Assembly (NCBI GenBank): GCA_964613725.1
Contig: CAZTJY010000002.1
Span: forward strand, 1-64,000
DNA from: Parapedobacter sp964613725
GTDB lineage: Bacteria; Bacteroidota; Bacteroidia; Sphingobacteriales; Sphingobacteriaceae
Length of the DNA stretch: 64,000 bases
Direction: 5' to 3'
In this document: positions 10,329 to 18,156 of the stretch, piece by piece
Position numbering within the stretch: the stretch's first letter is position 1
Layout: every line of letters starts with the position of its first letter
Notes under the pieces: generated by a model
Seen by the model: only the letters and a program-made list of their open reading frames with translations
Told to the model about the DNA's origin: nothing
Database searches by the model: none
Made by a program: the position numbers and the translations under genes

Positions 10329-12835
10329 TGATGAAACACCCAATAAACATACTGATTGCGTTGCTATGGACACTGGTATCAACCGGTGCATGGGCACAGG
10401 AGAACAAGGCTGCCGACAACTGCCTGGATTATACCGTAACGGGCAACACCGTAACGTTTGGCTGCGCATCGGGCGCCGGGCTGCAACTGCATTTCAGCAG
10501 CAGCTCCGTTGTGCGGATATGGTTTGACCCGTCGGGGAAATTCCAACGGAATAACCCGTCGTTTGCCGTCGTCAACGAGGTGCTGGAAGAAATCGGCGAC
10601 CTCCACGTTAACGACGAACCTGCCAGTTTTGAAATTTACACGGGGCAGCTGCGGGTACGCCTCAACAAAAGCCCCATGCAGCTGCTGATCTACGATAAAT
10701 GGCAACGGTTGATATTCAGTGATTACAAGGACCAGGGCCACGTGGTGGATGGTACGCGGGTGACAGCGAATAAAGTGATGCGGAGTGATGAGCAATTCTA
10801 TGGCCTCGGGGAGAAGTCGGGGCCCCTGAACCGCCGGGGTCGGGCTTATACGATGTGGAACAGTGACCGGCCGTGCTACAGCACGCAGGAAGATCCGCTC
10901 TACAAAAGCATTCCCTTTTTTATGAGCAGCTACAATTACGGTATCTTCCTGGACAACACGTACAAAACGGAGTTTAAATTCGGCACGGAGTCGGATGAGC
11001 ATTATTCGTTCGAGGCGCCCGACGGGGCATTCGTCTATTACTTCATCTACGGCAAGGACTACAAGGATATCCAGCAGCAATACATCGGGTTGACCGGTAA
11101 GCCCATCATGCCGCCCAAATGGGCCTTCGGGTTTGCACAAAGCCGTGGGCTCTACACCAACGGGGCACAGGCCCTGGCCATCGCCGCGGAGTTCAGGGAG
11201 CGCCGGATCCCGATCGATATCATTTACCAGGATATCGGGTGGACCCAGTGGTTGCAGGATTTCGAATGGCGGCAAGGCAATTACACCGACCCGAAGGGTA
11301 TGCTGAAAAAGCTGGGCGACGACGGTTTCAAGGTCATCCTTTCGCAGGACCCCGTTGTGTCGCAGGCTAATGAAAAGCAATGGAACGAGGCGAATGACCG
11401 GGACTTTTTCGTAAAAGACAGCCGTACGGGGCAAGCCTACGACATGCCTTGGCCGTGGGGCGGAAACTGCGGCGTCGTTGATTTCTCGAAGCCCGGCGTG
11501 GCCGATTGGTGGGGCGCGTTGCAACAGAAACCGCTGGATGATGGCGCAGATGGATTCTGGACCGACATGGGCGAACCGGCCTGGAGCAATGAAGAAGATA
11601 CGGACCGCTTGTTCATGCAGCACCACATCGGCATGCATGATGAGATCCATAATGTGTATGGCCATATCTGGGATAAGGTGGTCAAAGAGGAATTCGAAAA
11701 GCGCAATCCGAACAAGCGCGTTTTCCAGATGACGCGCGCGGCGTATGCAGGCTTGCAGCGCTATACGTTTGGCTGGTCGGGCGACAGCGGCAACGGGGCG
11801 GATGTGCTGGACGGCTGGGACCAGTTTGCCAACCAGGTGCAGGTGGGGATTTCCGCCGGACTTGGCGGCATCCCTTTCTGGACCACAGACATCACCGGCT
11901 ATTGCGGCGATATCACCGACTACCCTGCCATGGCGGAGCTGTTCATCCGATGGATGCAGTTTGGTATTTTCAATCCGCTGAGCCGCTCCCACCACGAGGG
12001 CGACAATGCCGTGGAGCCTTGGCTCTTCGGCGAGGTAGCCGAGCGGCACGCGCGGTCGGCCATCGAGCTCAAATACCAGCTGTTTCCCTACCTCTACACG
12101 TACGGGCGGACGGCCCACGATACCGGGCTTCCGATCCTTCGGGGGTTGTTTATGGAATATCCGCGCGATGAACAGGCCGCCCGTGCCGAAGATCAGTTCA
12201 TGTTCGGCGAAGCGCTGTTGGTGGCTCCCGTACTCAAAAAGGGCGAGCGGGTAAAACGGGTGTACTTACCCGATGGCGAATGGATCGATTTCAATGACAA
12301 AAAAACAGTCTATCTCGGCGGCCAGCAGATCGCATACCGGGCACCCCTCAGTACGATTCCCATTTTCGTGAAGAAGGGTTCCATTGTGCCGATGATGCCC
12401 GTGATGCAATATATCCACGAAGATCCCGCATATCCATTGCTCGTCCATATTTTTCCGAATTATGAAGATGAGCAGGCCAGTTTCACCCTCTATGAAGATG
12501 ATGGCGAAAGCCTGGATTACCTGAAAGACGTGTACGCGAAGACCACCTTCAACTGCATGACGACAACCTCGGGCTGGGAAACAACGGTGGAATGCGGCGA
12601 CCAGGGGTATACGCCCCACGTCGGACGCGGGCTGTTCCTGCATTTCCACCTCGACCGGCGCCCCACAACGGTGACGATCGACGGGAAACCCCTGAAGGAG
12701 CTGGCGGGTATGACCGTGGATGAACTGGTGGGAACCACCGATTTACCGGATGGCTGGGCGTGGGATGAAGCGCAACAAACCTGTGTGGTAAAAACGAAAG
12801 ACAACCGGAACAATTTAAACATACAACTTCAATAA
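10325..12835 (+). CDS. GH31 alpha-glucosidase
   Basis: An 836-residue periplasmic GH31 enzyme with a signal peptide ending STGAWA/Q. The nucleophile Asp414 lies in DGFWTDMGEP and the acid/base Asp487 in RYTFGWSGDSG, both in normal GH31 context. An N-terminal galactose-mutarotase-like domain precedes the barrel (start near PIMPPKWAFGFAQS) and beta-domains follow. GH31 members release glucose from non-reducing ends, and in dextran loci they degrade isomaltooligosaccharides. The gene starts inside the GH66 stop and ends 10 bp before the GH97 gene, in the same operon. Alpha-xylosidase or transferase activity cannot be excluded from the motifs. Confidence 0.9.
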   Translation: MMMKHPINILIALLWTLVSTGAWAQENKAADNCLDYTVTGNTVTFGCASGAGLQLHFSSSSVVRIWFDPSGKFQRNNPSFAVVNEVLEEIGDLHVNDEPASFEIYTGQLRVRLNKSPMQLLIYDKWQRLIFSDYKDQGHVVDGTRVTANKVMRSDEQFYGLGEKSGPLNRRGRAYTMWNSDRPCYSTQEDPLYKSIPFFMSSYNYGIFLDNTYKTEFKFGTESDEHYSFEAPDGAFVYYFIYGKDYKDIQQQYIGLTGKPIMPPKWAFGFAQSRGLYTNGAQALAIAAEFRERRIPIDIIYQDIGWTQWLQDFEWRQGNYTDPKGMLKKLGDDGFKVILSQDPVVSQANEKQWNEANDRDFFVKDSRTGQAYDMPWPWGGNCGVVDFSKPGVADWWGALQQKPLDDGADGFWTDMGEPAWSNEEDTDRLFMQHHIGMHDEIHNVYGHIWDKVVKEEFEKRNPNKRVFQMTRAAYAGLQRYTFGWSGDSGNGADVLDGWDQFANQVQVGISAGLGGIPFWTTDITGYCGDITDYPAMAELFIRWMQFGIFNPLSRSHHEGDNAVEPWLFGEVAERHARSAIELKYQLFPYLYTYGRTAHDTGLPILRGLFMEYPRDEQAARAEDQFMFGEALLVAPVLKKGERVKRVYLPDGEWIDFNDKKTVYLGGQQIAYRAPLSTIPIFVKKGSIVPMMPVMQYIHEDPAYPLLVHIFPNYEDEQASFTLYEDDGESLDYLKDVYAKTTFNCMTTTSGWETTVECGDQGYTPHVGRGLFLHFHLDRRPTTVTIDGKPLKELAGMTVDELVGTTDLPDGWAWDEAQQTCVVKTKDNRNNLNIQLQ

Positions 12836-12845
12836 CAACCGCATC

Positions 12846-15011
12846 ATGAATAAAAACTGGTATCTTATCCTTCTGCTCCTGTGGGTGTTCCCGGCTTCAG
12901 GCCAGGAACTGGTCTCCCCTGCTGGCCACCTCAAGGCCTATTTTTCCTTATCGGACCAGGGCGAACCCACGTACCGGCTGGAATACAAAGGACAAGTCGT
13001 CATTAAACCGAGCAGGCTGGGGCTGGAACTGACCGGGAATACGCAAAAGGTCGAATTCAGCGGGGAAGGCGAACCGGCAGGCGAGCAGGTCATCCACTCG
13101 TTGCATGACGGGTTCAGCCTGGTTGACCATCAGCGGTCGGCGTTTGATGAAACGTGGCAACCGGTGTGGGGCGAAACCAACACGATCCGCAACCAATACA
13201 ACGAACTGGCGGTAACCCTTGAACAAGCGGATACGGAGCGGCGGTTGGTGATACGTTTCCGGCTATTTGACGATGGGCTGGGCTTCCGTTACGAGTTTCC
13301 GGCACAACGAAATCTCACCTATTTCGTCATCAACGAAGAAAAGACCGAATTTGCGATGACGGGCGACCACACCGCCTTCTGGATTCCGGGCGATTATGAC
13401 ACCCAGGAATACGACTACACGGAATCGCGTCTCTCCGAAATCCGGGGGCTTATGAAACAAGCCATCACGCCCAACGCATCGCAAACGCCATTTTCGCCCA
13501 CAGGCGTACAAACAGCGCTTTTGCTGAAAACCGATGCGGGACTATACATCAACATCCACGAAGCTGCCCTGATGAATTACGCCTGCATGCACCTGAACCT
13601 TGACGACAAGGCATTCGTTTTCCAATCGTGGCTTACGCCCGATGCCAACGGTACGAAAGGCAATTTGCAGGCTCCGGCAACTTCGCCCTGGCGGACGGTC
13701 ATCGTGAGCGACGACGCGCGCGACATACTGGCTTCCAACCTCACGCTGAACCTGAACGAACCGTCTAAGATCGCCGATCCGTCGTGGATTAAGCCAACCA
13801 AATACGTAGGCGTCTGGTGGGAGATGATCACCGGCAAGCGCGAATGGTCGTACACCTACGATCTGCCCAGTGTGCACCTGGGTGTGACCGATTATTCGGA
13901 AGTGAAACCGCATGGAAAACACGGGGCAACCACGGAGAATGTGAAGCGTTACATCGACTTTGCGGCGCAACATGGCTTTGACGGGGTGCTCGTTGAAGGC
14001 TGGAACATCGGTTGGGAAGACTGGTTTGGCAATGCGAAAGACGATGTCTTTGATTTCGTAACGCCCTACCCGGATTTTGACCTCGTTGGCATCCGGGAAT
14101 ATGCCAAGAGCAAGGGGGTAAAAATAATCATGCATCACGAGACATCGGCTTCGGTCAGGAACTACGAGCGCCACCTCGATACGGCCTATCGCTTCATGAA
14201 GGAACACGGCTATGATGCGGTGAAGAGCGGGTATGTGGGCAACATTATCCCCAGAGGCGAATACCACTACAGCCAATGGATCAATAACCACTACCTGTAT
14301 GCCGTAAAAAAAGCTGCCCAATACCGTATTATGGTCAATGCACACGAAGCGGTCCGGCCAACGGGACTGAGCCGTACCTGGCCCAACCTGATAGCCAGCG
14401 AGTCTGCGCGCGGCACGGAATATCAAGCATTCGGCGGCAGCAAGGCCAACCACGTTACGGTGTTGCCTTTTACCCGGCTGATCGGTGGGCCGATGGATTT
14501 CACGCCAGGGATTTTCGAAATGGATATCAAAAAGCTGAATCCGAACAACACGTCGCATGTAAATGCTACCCTGGCCAACCAATTAGCACTTTACGTGACG
14601 ATGTACAGCCCATTGCAGATGGCGGCCGATCTGCCCGAAAACTACGAACGCTTCATGGATGCATTTCAGTTTATCAAAGATGTGGCCGTGGACTGGGATG
14701 ACAGCCAATACCTGGAGGCGGAGCCGGGGCAATATGTCACTGTCGCCCGGAAGGCAAAGGGAAGCAGTTCGTGGTTTGTGGGTAACGTGAGCGGCGAACA
14801 GGGCCATACCTCACGGTTCGATTTCAGCTTTTTAGACCCAGGTAAAATCTATACGGCAACGCTTTACGCAGACGCGCCGGATGCACATTACAAAACCAAT
14901 CCACAAGCGTATACCATCCGCACATTCCTTGTCGACCACGACGCTACATTCGAGCAGTGGGCCGCGCCGGGCGGCGGATTTGCGATCAGCATCGTGGAGC
15001 AGGCGAGATAA
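12846..15011 (+). CDS. susB: GH97 SusB-type inverting alpha-glucosidase
   Basis: A 721-residue exported enzyme (signal to FPASGQ). GH97 signatures are the N-terminal beta-supersandwich, KYVGVWWEMITGK at the start of the barrel, and three glutamates: Glu432 (HHETSA), Glu501 (NAHEAVRP) and Glu525 (RGTEY). Their spacing (69 and 24) equals that of the catalytic Glu439, Glu508 and Glu532 of B. thetaiotaomicron SusB as I recall it. This marks the inverting alpha-glucosidase subgroup rather than the retaining alpha-galactosidase one. SusB also cuts alpha-1,6 links, which suits the dextran setting. Last gene of the operon; no clear hairpin with a U run follows. Confidence 0.9.
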   Translation: MNKNWYLILLLLWVFPASGQELVSPAGHLKAYFSLSDQGEPTYRLEYKGQVVIKPSRLGLELTGNTQKVEFSGEGEPAGEQVIHSLHDGFSLVDHQRSAFDETWQPVWGETNTIRNQYNELAVTLEQADTERRLVIRFRLFDDGLGFRYEFPAQRNLTYFVINEEKTEFAMTGDHTAFWIPGDYDTQEYDYTESRLSEIRGLMKQAITPNASQTPFSPTGVQTALLLKTDAGLYINIHEAALMNYACMHLNLDDKAFVFQSWLTPDANGTKGNLQAPATSPWRTVIVSDDARDILASNLTLNLNEPSKIADPSWIKPTKYVGVWWEMITGKREWSYTYDLPSVHLGVTDYSEVKPHGKHGATTENVKRYIDFAAQHGFDGVLVEGWNIGWEDWFGNAKDDVFDFVTPYPDFDLVGIREYAKSKGVKIIMHHETSASVRNYERHLDTAYRFMKEHGYDAVKSGYVGNIIPRGEYHYSQWINNHYLYAVKKAAQYRIMVNAHEAVRPTGLSRTWPNLIASESARGTEYQAFGGSKANHVTVLPFTRLIGGPMDFTPGIFEMDIKKLNPNNTSHVNATLANQLALYVTMYSPLQMAADLPENYERFMDAFQFIKDVAVDWDDSQYLEAEPGQYVTVARKAKGSSSWFVGNVSGEQGHTSRFDFSFLDPGKIYTATLYADAPDAHYKTNPQAYTIRTFLVDHDATFEQWAAPGGGFAISIVEQAR

Positions 15012-15135
15012 CGCAAGCGTGTCGTTTTTCCTGATTGCCTTGGGCCGGTAACTGCAAGTACCTCTATATTTTCAGCATAATATTATCGATCGGTCAGGTG
15101 CTTCACACGAGTAAATGGCTGGGTGAACAGTGCAT

Positions 15136-15640
15136 TCACCAATAGTTCAGGGCGACTGATACCGTCGCTTCTTTTGCAGCAATGATATCATTGATTTTGA
15201 TGTACGTAAGGTTTGCCGTCACCTCTACTGTTTTCAGCATGAACAGCAGCCAGCTTTTCCAGTCGCCTCTTTGGGACACCCCGGTCAATCCGGCATAATA
15301 ATCCTCTTTGTTTTCCATGATATACCGGCTCATAAATAGAATCGGATAGTCAAGCAGGCCTTCTGTGTCAGAAAATGAATATTGAAGATACGTCCGGTGC
15401 GTCCGTTCCCACCTCTGAACGGATGTATGGCCTCAAACTGGAAATGTGCTATCGCCATTTTCAGCAGTGCGTTCCTCCCTGCTTGATATAGACCTGGCTA
15501 ACGATACGGTATACCCTCACAAAATAGTCCAGATCAAAAGTGTTTCCGTCACGAAGATACTCGTACCCGTCGCATAGGGCTCGCTATAGTTCAAAATCTC
15601 TTTGCAGGGCCTTGCAGTAATCGGTATCACCTTAAAATAG
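15136..15640 (-). pseudogene. Broken Fic-family gene (AMP-transferase-type fold)
   Basis: The minus strand carries the Fic core HPFRGGNGRTGR at 15390-15425, preceded by KMAIAHFQFEAI and followed, after a one-base frameshift near 15355-15365, by GLLDYPILFMSRYIMENK and DWKSWLLFMLKTVE (ORF 15136-15333). Upstream, an N-terminal Fic-like stretch (ALCDGYEYLRDG) contains an in-frame stop. About 60 residues expected between it and the core are absent. The Asp/Glu that normally follows HPF-x is Gly here, and the C-terminus is cut short. Several independent lesions show a dead gene. Intact Fic proteins usually transfer AMP to target proteins. The left limit of similarity (about 15620-15640) is approximate. 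Confidence 0.75.
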
Positions 15641-15953
15641 ACGCACAATTAAGGCAAATTGCGTTGCACTGATTTTCCGAAAAATAGCCAAATAGCCAGT
15701 AGGCGAAGCGGCTTTTTGCGAGGCATATGCAGGCAAAGGCGGGAAACGCCTAACGGCCCACGGCCTCACCAAGCTCGATAAGGAAGCGCTGTATAATCCG
15801 GCACGTAAATTCTACCGCCGGCTAGGGCGGATGCGGACATTGGGCACGATGGACCCGACCCACTGCGGCGTAGCGGGCTTCAACAGGCGCGGCTGGCCGG
15901 ATGCGGGCGCAGCGGGTAGTAAGTTGATGCCGATAAGTATAACAAGAAGACAT
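15641..15953. other. Intergenic stretch without a recognisable gene
   Basis: About 310 bases between the Fic remnant and the small HTH-like gene. The plus strand is open from about 15724 (GKGGKRLTAHGLTKLDKEAL and onward) and this frame then runs antisense into the next gene. It has no ribosome-binding site, no recognised family and no promoter. It may be another decayed gene. Confidence 0.3.
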
Positions 15954-16154
15954 TCACCTCCCGCTGCACGCCTTCAATACCACTTCCAGCGGGGTGCCCG
16001 AATACACGGAAAACTCTTCGTACGTGACCGCTTGATGATGTTTTTTACCAAGTTCCGCTAATATCTGTCGTCTATAGCGCTGCGCTTGGCGTAGGCATAC
16101 GCCTAGAATAATGCTTATTTCGTGTGCGTTTATCACAACGTTTGTGCTTTTCAT
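15954..16154 (-). CDS. Small conserved hypothetical protein, possible DNA-binding
   Basis: A 66-residue ORF starting at ATG 16154. It begins MKSTNVVINAHEISIILG and continues with LRQAQRYRRQILAELGK and HHQAVTYEEFSVYSG. It resembles short Bacteroidota proteins with an N-terminal helix-turn-helix-like segment often found in genomic islands. This recognition is from memory and weak. Its leader contains a perfect 7-bp stem (16172-16178 with 16186-16192) without a U run. It may be a survivor of the element that left the Fic remnant. Confidence 0.5.
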   Translation of the reverse strand: MKSTNVVINAHEISIILGVCLRQAQRYRRQILAELGKKHHQAVTYEEFSVYSGTPLEVVLKACSGR

Positions 16155-16536
16155 CGTTTGAAAGATTTAGGCCCTGACGAAAAAAGTCAGGGGTAATCGG
16201 GGTGTTCTTCTAAAACAAACACACCTAAGTACCAACGCACATGTGCAAGGCAGATGATTGCTTGTTCGGGCGGAAATTGCCCGATCTTCAGTAAATGGCG
16301 GCTATTATGTGAAAGGAAAGCTAAAAAATGCAAAACTGCCACTCAAGCATCCGAAGTGGCCGCACGGATTTGGGGGTATTGCGAGTCGGTAACGGGCGTG
16401 TAAAATGTCTTAACCGAAACCGTTAAGGATATGGCATTATCTTCGCAAAATTCAAGCGGGCTGGAGCAGTCAACACTGGTAGTGTTGAAATCACTGGGTG
16501 GACAAGCTAGAAGATAAAAAACCTTGGTTATGCCGG
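16155..16536. other. Gene-free stretch with small inverted repeats
   Basis: About 380 bases with no plausible gene. It holds the CCCTGAC/GTCAGGG stem-loop at 16172-16192, a GCCACT/AGTGGC pair near 16337-16359 and a CAACACT/AGTGTTG pair at about 16471-16487. None is followed by a U run on either strand, so none is called a terminator, and no tRNA cloverleaf is seen. Confidence 0.4.
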
Positions 16537-16764
16537 TTAATCATCGTCATCCAGGTTACCCGCGGCCGTGCCTGCCAGATCGCCGCCTTCATGATCGGCT
16601 TCCTCAGGGTCGTCTGTTTCGCGGATGCTCGCGTCTGCGTCATCCGAATCGTCATATTGCTGCTGCCGGTCAAAGGCCTCATGGGCCGCGCGCTCGTTTT
16701 CAGCAATTCCCTTTTCTCGTTTTTCCAAATCAACAGGGAGCTGTTGTTTATTGTCGTTTACCAT
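16537..16764 (-). CDS. Small acidic hypothetical protein
   Basis: A 75-residue hydrophilic protein. Its second half is almost all Asp/Glu with short runs of Ala, Gly, Gln and Asn, ending GNLDDDD. It has no signal peptide or membrane segment and is probably disordered. The start ATG 16764 has a strong AGGAGG eight bases upstream (16773-16778), which is unusual in a phylum where such sites are mostly weak. The strong site makes translation credible despite low complexity. It lies 97 bp downstream of the beta-helix lipoprotein on the same strand and could share its transcript. Function unknown. Confidence 0.6.
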   Translation of the reverse strand: MVNDNKQQLPVDLEKREKGIAENERAAHEAFDRQQQYDDSDDADASIRETDDPEEADHEGGDLAGTAAGNLDDDD

Positions 16765-16860
16765 CTTTTAATCCTCCTTTTTTTGCCAACAAGGCCCTAA
16801 GGGAAATGTTTGGAACGGACCAGCCGTTCCGTGATTTTCCCAGCGATTTCCCGCAAACCC

Positions 16861-17973
16861 CTAATTGGCAGCATATAAGATATTGAGCCCTTGCACCCAG
16901 TGCATGCCGGTCCCTCCGTCGGTATACCGGAAACCTGCCCAATCGCCCTCCGCAGGTACGGTAGCACTTCCATCACCGTTGGTATCTCCACCGTGTTCGT
17001 CATCCTTATAAGAGGTCAAAACGGCTGTGGGGTCTAAGTGGATATTACCGTTGTAAGACTGAAGCCCCCCACCCGGACTTGCGAACTTCACAATCACATT
17101 GGAATGGATGTGGATCGTTCCTGTCCGATGGAGCTGCATCACGCTGACATAGTCTGCGACATAGGGTACTTCTGTGTTGTGCCAGTTCACCGTCAGGTTG
17201 CTGCCATCCGTATTTAGGTTTATGTAAATGCCGTTGTGTGTATTGGCTATCGAAGGATTTTCCGGGTCGTGGAAGACATTGCTCGGGTCCAATTCATAGA
17301 AGGCATCAAAGTAGATGGGTCTCCCATTGTCGTACAAGGCATTATTGGTAAACTTGCTGACACCCGCATCTTTCATAGCCGTCGTGCCGTAGAAGGCATA
17401 AGACGAGGAACCCGGCTGATATAACGTATGCGCGATTCGGCAATGGTCGAATGTAAAGGCGACAGATTGCGGCCAGTCAATGTGTACGGCGCTATGCGAT
17501 CCTCCACTGTTCTGACCGGCATAGAAAATATCGACATACTTAAAAATTGAACCCGTTGTTCCGTGGAGGTCTATTGCAATCCAATCGCCTTTTTCGGGTC
17601 CGGTCGCACTTTTGTTGCCATTCGTATCTCCACAGTAACCGTCGTCGTGCAGCGAAGTGAAGACAATGCGTTTGTCTGCCGTCCCTTCTGCGATGATTTT
17701 GCCTGCTTCAAAAATGCTGATCCGGGCATCCCGTACTTTGACCACCACGCCCGGCTCTATGGTCAGCACCGACTCCACCCTTAAATCGGAACCGTCAATA
17801 ACGTAGACCGCGCCATCTTGCCAAACGGTGGGCTCGTTAATCGTTCCAGATACCTCAATGGTGTTGCATGGGGTAACCTCGGGCTCAGGGTTGATGTCGC
17901 CGTCTTTGGTACAGCCTGTCAGGGCAGCTGCTGCCCACAATATGACCATTGTTTTTCTGATTGTTGTTTCCAT
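16861..17973 (-). CDS. Lipoprotein with parallel beta-helix-like repeats
   Basis: A 370-residue lipoprotein (lipobox ALTGC, Cys21). After a short linker the sequence runs in beta-helix style (GTINEPTVWQDGAVYVIDG, LTIEPGVVVKVRDARISIFE). A block with the pattern TS-x2-DD-x3-GDTNG-x2-SAT-x-P-x2-GDW occurs twice, near residues 106-131 and 325-350, flanking the helix. The repeated DTNG resembles Ca-binding loops. Such proteins are surface adhesins or carbohydrate-active scaffolds, but no catalytic residues are recognised. It has its own perfect promoter at 18043-18071 and is divergent from the kinase/regulator pair, so it may be their target. Confidence 0.75.
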   Translation of the reverse strand: METTIRKTMVILWAAAALTGCTKDGDINPEPEVTPCNTIEVSGTINEPTVWQDGAVYVIDGSDLRVESVLTIEPGVVVKVRDARISIFEAGKIIAEGTADKRIVFTSLHDDGYCGDTNGNKSATGPEKGDWIAIDLHGTTGSIFKYVDIFYAGQNSGGSHSAVHIDWPQSVAFTFDHCRIAHTLYQPGSSSYAFYGTTAMKDAGVSKFTNNALYDNGRPIYFDAFYELDPSNVFHDPENPSIANTHNGIYINLNTDGSNLTVNWHNTEVPYVADYVSVMQLHRTGTIHIHSNVIVKFASPGGGLQSYNGNIHLDPTAVLTSYKDDEHGGDTNGDGSATVPAEGDWAGFRYTDGGTGMHWVQGLNILYAAN

Positions 17974-18042
17974 TTTGTTACTTTTATCGTTTTACTTTTT
18001 TACACATGCCTATGGAGCGCACTGCCGCTCGTATGATGAAAG

Positions 18043-18071
18043 CAAAGGTATAGCAGCTGGATTTCCGCCAA
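18043..18071 (-). promoter_or_regulatory. Promoter of the beta-helix lipoprotein
   Basis: On the minus strand TTG (18069-18071), an 18-bp spacer and TACCTTTG (18043-18050), a perfect Bacteroidota promoter. Transcription should start near 18036, leaving a leader of about 63 bases. Confidence 0.75.
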
Positions 18072-18072
18072 T

Positions 18073-18088
18073 ACCCCCCAAAGGGGGT
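18073..18088. promoter_or_regulatory. Inverted repeat between divergent promoters, candidate operator
   Basis: ACCCCC, four bases, GGGGGT. It touches the -33 side of both divergent promoters, so a bound regulator could affect both. The NarL-type regulator encoded at 20093-20713 is the natural candidate. On the plus strand the right arm is followed by four more T, so it could also fold as a weak terminator for read-through from the left, but no gene points that way. Confidence 0.45.
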
Positions 18089-18090
18089 TT

Positions 18091-18118
18091 TTGTAGGGAG
18101 GCGATTCCGGTACCTTTG
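18091..18118 (+). promoter_or_regulatory. Promoter of the TPR histidine kinase operon
   Basis: TTG at 18091-18093, a 17-bp spacer and a perfect TACCTTTG at 18111-18118. The predicted start near 18125 gives a leader of about 32 bases to ATG 18157. Confidence 0.75.
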
Positions 18119-18156
18119 CCTTGAACCGTTGAACTATAACTCAGTTAGCGATCAGG

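Noticed and set aside
8739..10469. 576-codon open frame antisense to the GH66 gene
   Set aside because: The plus strand encodes a complete GH66 enzyme with catalytic motifs. The antisense frame has no family features, no start context, and reflects codon bias at this GC content.
10379..12118. 579-codon open frame antisense to the GH31 gene
   Set aside because: The sense frame carries both GH31 catalytic Asp motifs. The antisense frame has a composition rich in Arg/Val/His typical of a shadow.
15724..16061. Open plus-strand frame (GKGGKRLTAHGLTKLD and onward) as a gene
   Set aside because: No start context, no recognised family, and its second half is antisense to the better supported 66-residue gene.
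16172..16192. CCCTGAC/GTCAGGG hairpin as terminator or riboswitch
   Set aside because: The stem is perfect but only 7 bp, has no U run on either strand and no conserved aptamer pattern; kept only as a note in the gene-free stretch.
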